This document shows, piece after piece, positions 60,115-64,000 of a stretch of 64,000 nt of DNA (its first letter is position 1; every line of letters starts with the position of its first letter). The notes beneath the pieces were generated by a model that ran no database searches, was not told where the DNA came from, and saw nothing but the letters and a program-made list of their open reading frames with translations. A program made the translations under genes and the position numbers. This DNA is from Candidatus Flexicrinis proximus (GTDB lineage Bacteria; Chloroflexota; Anaerolineae; Aggregatilineales; Phototrophicaceae): the NCBI GenBank assembly GCA_016712885.1, contig JADJQF010000015.1, forward strand, positions 310,001 through 374,000, written 5' to 3'.

Positions 60115-60138
60115 CTTTTAGGCCGCACAGCCTATAAT
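60111..60138 (+). promoter_or_regulatory. Promoter of rplJ-rplL
   Basis: TTGACT (60111-60116) and TATAAT (60133-60138) with a 16-base spacer, close to consensus. Start near 60145, giving a leader of about 270 nt before rplJ. Confidence 0.85.
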
Positions 60139-60144
60139 TCGCGG

Positions 60145-60278
60145 GTACTTTGCCGCAGAACACAGGTGGGCACCACGCCCTTAATCTCCTGTCGAGGCGA
60201 AGGCGCTCAGAACTACGTGTGTTTCACCACGACGTTTCACGGCGGCCTTTGCGTTTTGCGCAGAGCCGCCGTTTTGTT
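60145..60278 (+). promoter_or_regulatory. rplJ leader with intrinsic terminator (probable L10-type attenuator)
   Basis: Within the long leader, CGGCGGC (60240-60246) pairs with GCCGCCG (60265-60271), followed by TTTTGTT, an intrinsic terminator located about 140 bases before rplJ. Upstream GC-rich segments (GGTGGGCACCACGCC, CGAGGCGAAGGCGC) could form the competing or protein-binding structure. L10(L12) complexes control their own leaders in many bacteria. The terminator is plain; the L10 contact is inferred. Confidence 0.7.
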
Positions 60279-60417
60279 GCGGGTTCTGTTAGAGAGTGAC
60301 GAGAATTTGAATGAGCCGGCGCTGATCTGAGTCGCCTTGACCGCGACAATGCAGCGCTTATTCCCTCAACACTCGGCACTTTGCAGTCAACACTATTGTT
60401 GGATGGAGGGTTAGCGC

Positions 60418-60954
60418 TTGGCACTCACAAAAGGGCGCAAGGACGAGCTGGTAGCTCACCACGTTGAGCTTCTCAGTAAAACCTCCGGCTTCGTCGTCGT
60501 GCAGGCCAGCGGCCTCAGCGTTAAAGAGGTCGATGGGCTTCGCGCCGTGGTGCGCAAGGTGAACGGGAAATACCTGGTCGCCAAGAACACCTTGCTGGCG
60601 AAGGCGTTGGAACAGCTTGGTTTGCCGGTCCCGGCCGACCTGCTAAAAGGGCCGAACGGCATTGCCTTCGGTATAGACAATTTCCCAAGCGTGGCGAAGG
60701 CGGTCCTGGAATACGCCGGAGAAACAGTACGCGCGGAGAAAATGAAGGTCGTCGGCGGTCAGCTCGGCGGCAAAACGCTCAGCGGGTCGCAGGTCGATAT
60801 GATCAGCAAGCTCCCGTCGCTCGATGAGCTTCGCGCGCAGTTGATCGGTTTGTTCGTCGCCCCGTCGACGGGCATCGTCAGCGTCCTTCAGGCAGCCAAT
60901 GGGGGCGTGGTCAACGTCCTGCATGCCTATCTGGAAGACAAGGGCGCAGCCTAG
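60418..60954 (+). CDS. rplJ: 50S ribosomal protein L10
   Basis: Base of the ribosomal stalk; binds 23S rRNA and L7/L12 dimers. The start is TTG 60418, seven bases after GGATGGAGGG. The 178 residues show the L10 pattern: FVVVQASGLSVKEVDGLRAVVRK-type strand/helix, then NGKYLVAKNTLLAKALE, PNGIAFG and the C-terminal helix that holds L12 (FVAPSTGIVSVLQAANGG). It is followed by rplL after 69 bases. rplK and rplA are not directly upstream, and rpoB is not downstream, so the usual rplKAJL-rpoBC cluster is split here. Confidence 0.96.
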   Translation: MALTKGRKDELVAHHVELLSKTSGFVVVQASGLSVKEVDGLRAVVRKVNGKYLVAKNTLLAKALEQLGLPVPADLLKGPNGIAFGIDNFPSVAKAVLEYAGETVRAEKMKVVGGQLGGKTLSGSQVDMISKLPSLDELRAQLIGLFVAPSTGIVSVLQAANGGVVNVLHAYLEDKGAA

Positions 60955-61023
60955 TCTGCCCCGTCATCGTCAGATTAATGGTAACTCAACGCAAAATCGC
61001 GTAGATACGCAAGGAGAACACTC

Positions 61024-61407
61024 GTGGCCGATTTGAACAAGCTGGTGGAAGAACTGAGCGCGCTGACCCTTCTGGAAGCCGCCGAACTGAAGACCCTTCT
61101 GGAAGACAAGTGGGGCGTTAAGGCCGCCTCTGGCGGCGGCATGATGATGGCCGCCGCTCCCGCCGCTGCCGCTGCGGTTGTTGAGGTCGAGGAAAAGACC
61201 GAGTTCGATGTCATCCTCCACGATGCCGGCGCGAACAAGATCAACGTCATCAAGGTCGTCCGCGCTCTGACCAGCCTCGGGCTGAAGGAAGCTAAGGACG
61301 TCGCCGAGACTGCCGGCAGCAAGGTGCTCGAGGCCGTCACCAAGGACAAGGCCGCCGATGCTAAGAAGCAGCTCGAAGAGGCTGGCGCCAAGGTCGAAGT
61401 TAAGTAA
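61024..61407 (+). CDS. rplL: 50S ribosomal protein L7/L12
   Basis: Stalk protein that recruits GTPase factors. GTG 61024 follows AAGGAG. The 127 residues have the N-terminal dimer helix ([20 protein letters not shown]), an Ala/Met-rich hinge ([15 protein letters not shown]) and the C-terminal factor-binding domain with [20 protein letters not shown]. The length and sequence are ordinary. A terminator follows directly. Confidence 0.97.
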   Translation: MADLNKLVEELSALTLLEAAELKTLLEDKWGVKAASGGGMMMAAAPAAAAAVVEVEEKTEFDVILHDAGANKINVIKVVRALTSLGLKEAKDVAETAGSKVLEAVTKDKAADAKKQLEEAGAKVEVK

Positions 61408-61430
61408 TTCGGCTCTTCCCTGCACTCCAA

Positions 61431-61469
61431 AACAGCCGTACGGAAGCAATTCCGGCGGCTGTTTTTGTT
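61431..61469 (+). terminator. Rho-independent terminator after rplL
   Basis: AACAGCCG (61431-61438) and CGGCTGTT (61456-61463) form an 8-pair stem with an inner CGGAA/TTCCG stem, followed by a TTTTTGTTTT run. Confidence 0.9.
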
Positions 61470-61597
61470 TTCGCGCGCGGATAACGCTCCGTTATTCTAG
61501 GTTTAAACTAAGCTGTGTACTATTTTATGATGCCCTGATCATGCAGCGACACTGTCGTCTTTGGAATGATCGGTGCCGTTTCTACTGGAGATGCCGT

Positions 61598-62665
61598 ATG
61601 ACGACCCATCCGCTGCTCGAACAGGCACAACTGCACGGCACGCCGCTGATCGAAGGAGATCGCGTCACCTTCGTCTGGAAGGGCGCAACCGCCCCACAGC
61701 TGACTTCCGATTTCAACGGCTGGGGAGATGACTCGGCCGGAGCCGCCCAGCTTCAGCAGATCGCCGACGGCGTCTGGACCTACCAGACTACCCTGCCCGC
61801 CGATGCCTATATCGAATATGTATTCACCACTGATCCGGACGACGAAGATAAGCGTGTGCTGGACCCCTTCAACCGGCGTCAGGTCTCCAACGGGTTGAAC
61901 CGTAACAACAACTATTTCTCGATGCCTTCCCGCTCGGCCAATCTGATGGTCGAGTTTATGTCCAACACGGCGCAAGGGTCTGTCACCCGCCACGCCATCT
62001 ATCACCCCTTCTTGCTGAGCGGTGAGCGGCGCGATATCTGGCTGTACCAGCCCCCAACCGACGCACCGGCCCCGCTGCTGGTGGTCTTTGATGGAAAAGA
62101 CTATCTGCGGCGCGCCAACATCACCCAGATCCTCGCTAACCTGATGGCTATGGGGCGCATCAAACCAGTGGCGCTGGCGTTGGTCGACAACGCGCGGGCG
62201 CACCGTTATCTAGAATACAATGCAAGCGACACGGTCCTCGCGCAGATTACCGAACTTGTCATGCCGCTGGCGTATAACAATCTCAACCTGATCGACCACG
62301 ACGCTAACCCAGGATCATGGGCGGTTCTCGGCGCCTCGATGGGCGGGTTGATGGCGCTCTATGCCGGGCTGCGACTCCCGCACATCTTTGGAAAGGTGAT
62401 CTGCCAGTCAGGTGCCTTCCAGCTTGACCTGACGGATCACCGGCCGGTGATCGAGCAGCTTGTAAACGTACTTCCCCGGCCAGGGCTCAAAGTCTGGCAG
62501 GACGTCGGCACGCTGGAATTCCTCAGGGATCAGAACCAGCGCATGAACGCGCTGCTCGGCAGCAAGGGCTATGACGTAACCTACAGAGAGTTCAATGCGG
62601 GGCATAACTGGACGGCCTGGCGCGACATGCTCCCGGCCGCCTTCACAACCCTGTTCAGCGCCTGA
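61598..62665 (+). CDS. CBM48-like domain plus esterase (enterochelin-esterase/Fes-like fold)
   Basis: A 355-residue cytoplasmic protein from ATG 61598 with GGAG upstream; the longer upstream frame crosses the rplL terminator and is not coding. Residues about 15-105 form an E-set/CBM48-like domain (RVTFVWKGATAPQLTSDFNGW ending at residues DPFNRRQ), as found in Fes and glycogen enzymes. The alpha/beta-hydrolase part has nucleophile Ser in LGASMGGLMALYAGLR and a C-terminal His in NAGHNWTAWRD. Known relatives cleave siderophore esters, feruloyl sugars or S-formyl compounds. No siderophore genes are near, so the substrate is open. Confidence 0.85.
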   Translation: MTTHPLLEQAQLHGTPLIEGDRVTFVWKGATAPQLTSDFNGWGDDSAGAAQLQQIADGVWTYQTTLPADAYIEYVFTTDPDDEDKRVLDPFNRRQVSNGLNRNNNYFSMPSRSANLMVEFMSNTAQGSVTRHAIYHPFLLSGERRDIWLYQPPTDAPAPLLVVFDGKDYLRRANITQILANLMAMGRIKPVALALVDNARAHRYLEYNASDTVLAQITELVMPLAYNNLNLIDHDANPGSWAVLGASMGGLMALYAGLRLPHIFGKVICQSGAFQLDLTDHRPVIEQLVNVLPRPGLKVWQDVGTLEFLRDQNQRMNALLGSKGYDVTYREFNAGHNWTAWRDMLPAAFTTLFSA

Positions 62666-62707
62666 GCCAACAGCGTACATTTCTCGCGTCTGGTCGGTGT
62701 TTGCAGC

Positions 62708-63796
62708 TCAGACAACTACGGTAAAAAGGATTTTCGGGCTGACTGGTTTCCTGAACGCACCAGTCCAGCGCGTCTTTACCTTGAGTCTGTACAGGCCGGC
62801 CTTGAGCTTCCCTGGCGCATACTGACAGACCGAAGCGGAGCAAAGCGAGGCGGCGGCAAGCCAGCCCGAGTCGCGTACAACGCCGTTTGACAGCCGCGTC
62901 AACAGCACGCGGTACGATGTGCCAGCGGGGTGCTCCGCCCAGATGATCGTCGGTAGTGTCGCCGCAGTGCCCCCATCGGCCGGATGGGTCACATCGACCG
63001 GCAGATAGTCGCTGCACGGGTTGACAGCGGTATCACCCAGATCATAAGTCTTGACCAGCCAAGAGTATCCCGCTGACTCCGCCACACGGCAGTACTGGCG
63101 CGGGTCGCCCTGCTCTTCCATATACTCGACGCCAAATACCGCTTTATTGGCGCTGATAAACGGCAGCAGCAGATCGCATTCCTCGTACTGGTAGCACTGC
63201 TCGTTCAGCATCCAGTCGAAATCGTCAACCAGGTCCGGAATCTGGTCGAGATCATTCTTGAGACCGATAGAGAGACCGCGGGCGTGTGCCTCCGCCGCGA
63301 GCCAAACGTTGTACGTGAGTTGGTCGCTGTACGTCAGGGGGAATCCCGTATCGTTGGTGTAGCCGTCGATATTGTCCGGTTCGACGCCGTCGCAGCCTTT
63401 AGTGACCGCGAGGTCCATGCGGGCTTCCATGATTGGCCCGAGGATCGCCAGATTGCGGATATCCAACCACTTCTCGCCCGGCCATTCATCGAGCCGGTTG
63501 CCTTTGACGATCGCAGGAAAACTGTCTTTATCCGGGCGGAAATTCTCGAAGCTGCCCGCGCTGAAGTAACAGATCACGATACGTCCATCCAGGTGCAGCG
63601 TATCGAGGGTCTCCTGAGGCGTATCGAACAGGTCGATATCGTACATGTCGACATCGTGGCCGACATTGACCGTCCCGCTGAGCTGCCACTGCCAGGTCGT
63701 ACCCGGGACCGGCTGCCACCACGTTCGCGGCGCAGCATGGGCAGAAAACGCGACGACAGCCATCAGGGCCATAGTCAATACACGGATTCGGCGCAT
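62708..63796 (-). CDS. Secreted GH114-like glycosidase (endo-alpha-1,4-polygalactosaminidase family)
   Basis: ATG 63796 follows GAGGAG and starts a signal peptide (MRRIRVLTMALMAVVAFSAHA). The barrel of about 240 residues has the GH114/TM1410 pattern: TWQWQLSGTVN, VDMYDIDLFDTP, RIVICYFSAGSFENFRPD, WLDIRN, and the Asp/Glu site in GCDGVEPDNIDGYTND, followed by LSIGLKNDLDQI. The last ~95 residues are a beta-sandwich (IWAEHPAGTSYRVLLTRL) of fibronectin/PKD-like type, probably for binding. Known members cut galactosamine-rich exopolysaccharides. It stands alone and converges on the esterase gene. Confidence 0.88.
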   Translation of the reverse strand: MRRIRVLTMALMAVVAFSAHAAPRTWWQPVPGTTWQWQLSGTVNVGHDVDMYDIDLFDTPQETLDTLHLDGRIVICYFSAGSFENFRPDKDSFPAIVKGNRLDEWPGEKWLDIRNLAILGPIMEARMDLAVTKGCDGVEPDNIDGYTNDTGFPLTYSDQLTYNVWLAAEAHARGLSIGLKNDLDQIPDLVDDFDWMLNEQCYQYEECDLLLPFISANKAVFGVEYMEEQGDPRQYCRVAESAGYSWLVKTYDLGDTAVNPCSDYLPVDVTHPADGGTAATLPTIIWAEHPAGTSYRVLLTRLSNGVVRDSGWLAAASLCSASVCQYAPGKLKAGLYRLKVKTRWTGAFRKPVSPKILFTVVV

Positions 63797-63933
63797 GGTT
63801 GCTCCTCTTGTCACTGCGGGTTGTACCCGGCATCCGGGGCTTTGCACTACCGGTCACGGATGGGTTCGTGTCCCTCTGCCGAGAGGAAATCCTGCATGAA
63901 TCGCCTCGCCAGCCAGCCAGCCTAGGATAGAAG

Positions 63934-64000
63934 ATGGCCGTCAGCCAGAAACACGCCAGGCTGGGTAAGCGCCTGAGCGAATTGCCGTACGAAATTCTCT
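63934..64000 (+). CDS. Start of a gene cut by the window edge
   Basis: ATG 63934 after AGGATAGA opens a frame that stays open to the edge: MAVSQKHARLGKRLSELPYE and two further residues. The basic, amphipathic start suggests a soluble or regulatory protein, but nothing can be named from 22 residues. An ATG at 63895 in another frame is an alternative. Confidence 0.35.
   Translation, partial: MAVSQKHARLGKRLSELPYEIL

Noticed and set aside
61358..61597. Longer N-terminus for the esterase, starting inside rplL
   Set aside because: It would span the rplL end and a strong terminator; ATG 61598 has a ribosome site and starts the domain.

Overview
The window looks like part of a chromosome of a Chloroflexota bacterium, most likely class Anaerolineae. 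The reasons are: GC-rich DNA; Hanks-type kinases with long Thr/Pro/Ala-rich extracytoplasmic linkers; surface glycoside hydrolases tethered by one membrane span; beta-propeller lipoproteins; PPC-repeat proteins; and an ImuA-ImuB-DUF6504-DnaE2 cassette. Core genes (rplY, def, tilS, mreBCD-mrdA, rnz, metK, rplJL) are intact and interleaved with accessory genes. I see no insertion sequence, prophage, CRISPR array or rRNA. The assignment is inferred from gene content only.

Layout. 1-3740: minus-strand kinase with two tandem FGE-like domains, running off the left edge. 3966-9196: mutasome operon behind an SOS-like box; dnaE2 has two opposite one-base frame changes. 9271-11939: a frameshifted subtilase and a second frameshifted secreted fragment. 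11967-16375: tRNA-Gly(CCC), rplY, a second kinase and a WD40 lipoprotein. 16417-23528: a RibD/DHFR-like reductase, def, two paralogous membrane proteins, a propeller protein, an orphan response regulator and tilS. 23605-29711: mreB-mreC-mreD-mrdA and an unrecognised multi-span protein where rodA might be expected. 29708-34444: metal module, with a multicopper oxidase and ZIP transporter divergent from a Zn/Cd-type P1B ATPase. 34548-36366: a frameshifted glycosyltransferase, a dispersed palindromic repeat and a SWIM zinc-binding protein. 36457-41180: minus-strand operon of a GT39-like membrane enzyme, tRNase Z and two GT2 enzymes. 41391-47585: two overlapping class III cyclase genes and a five-repeat PPC protein. 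47745-52648: GNAT enzyme, FAD oxidoreductase, metK under a SAM-I riboswitch, and an SH3b secreted protein. 53099-59425: a small membrane protein and three clan-A glycoside hydrolases. 59578-61469: a lone HATPase-like protein, then rplJ-rplL behind an attenuator leader. 61598-64000: CBM48-esterase, GH114-like protein and the start of another gene.

The most interesting system is the cyclase pair at 41391-44809. Its two catalytic domains have complementary losses. The first keeps the transition-state Asn/Arg and the substrate-selecting Lys/Thr but lacks the second metal-binding Asp. The second keeps both Asp but has lost Asn and Arg. Together they could make one working site, as mammalian adenylyl cyclase C1 and C2 do. 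Also notable are a recurring operator-like box at four promoters, a dispersed palindromic repeat in three intergenic spaces, and a cluster of small frame changes in accessory genes, often in compensating pairs, whose origin (decay or base-calling error) cannot be settled from sequence alone.
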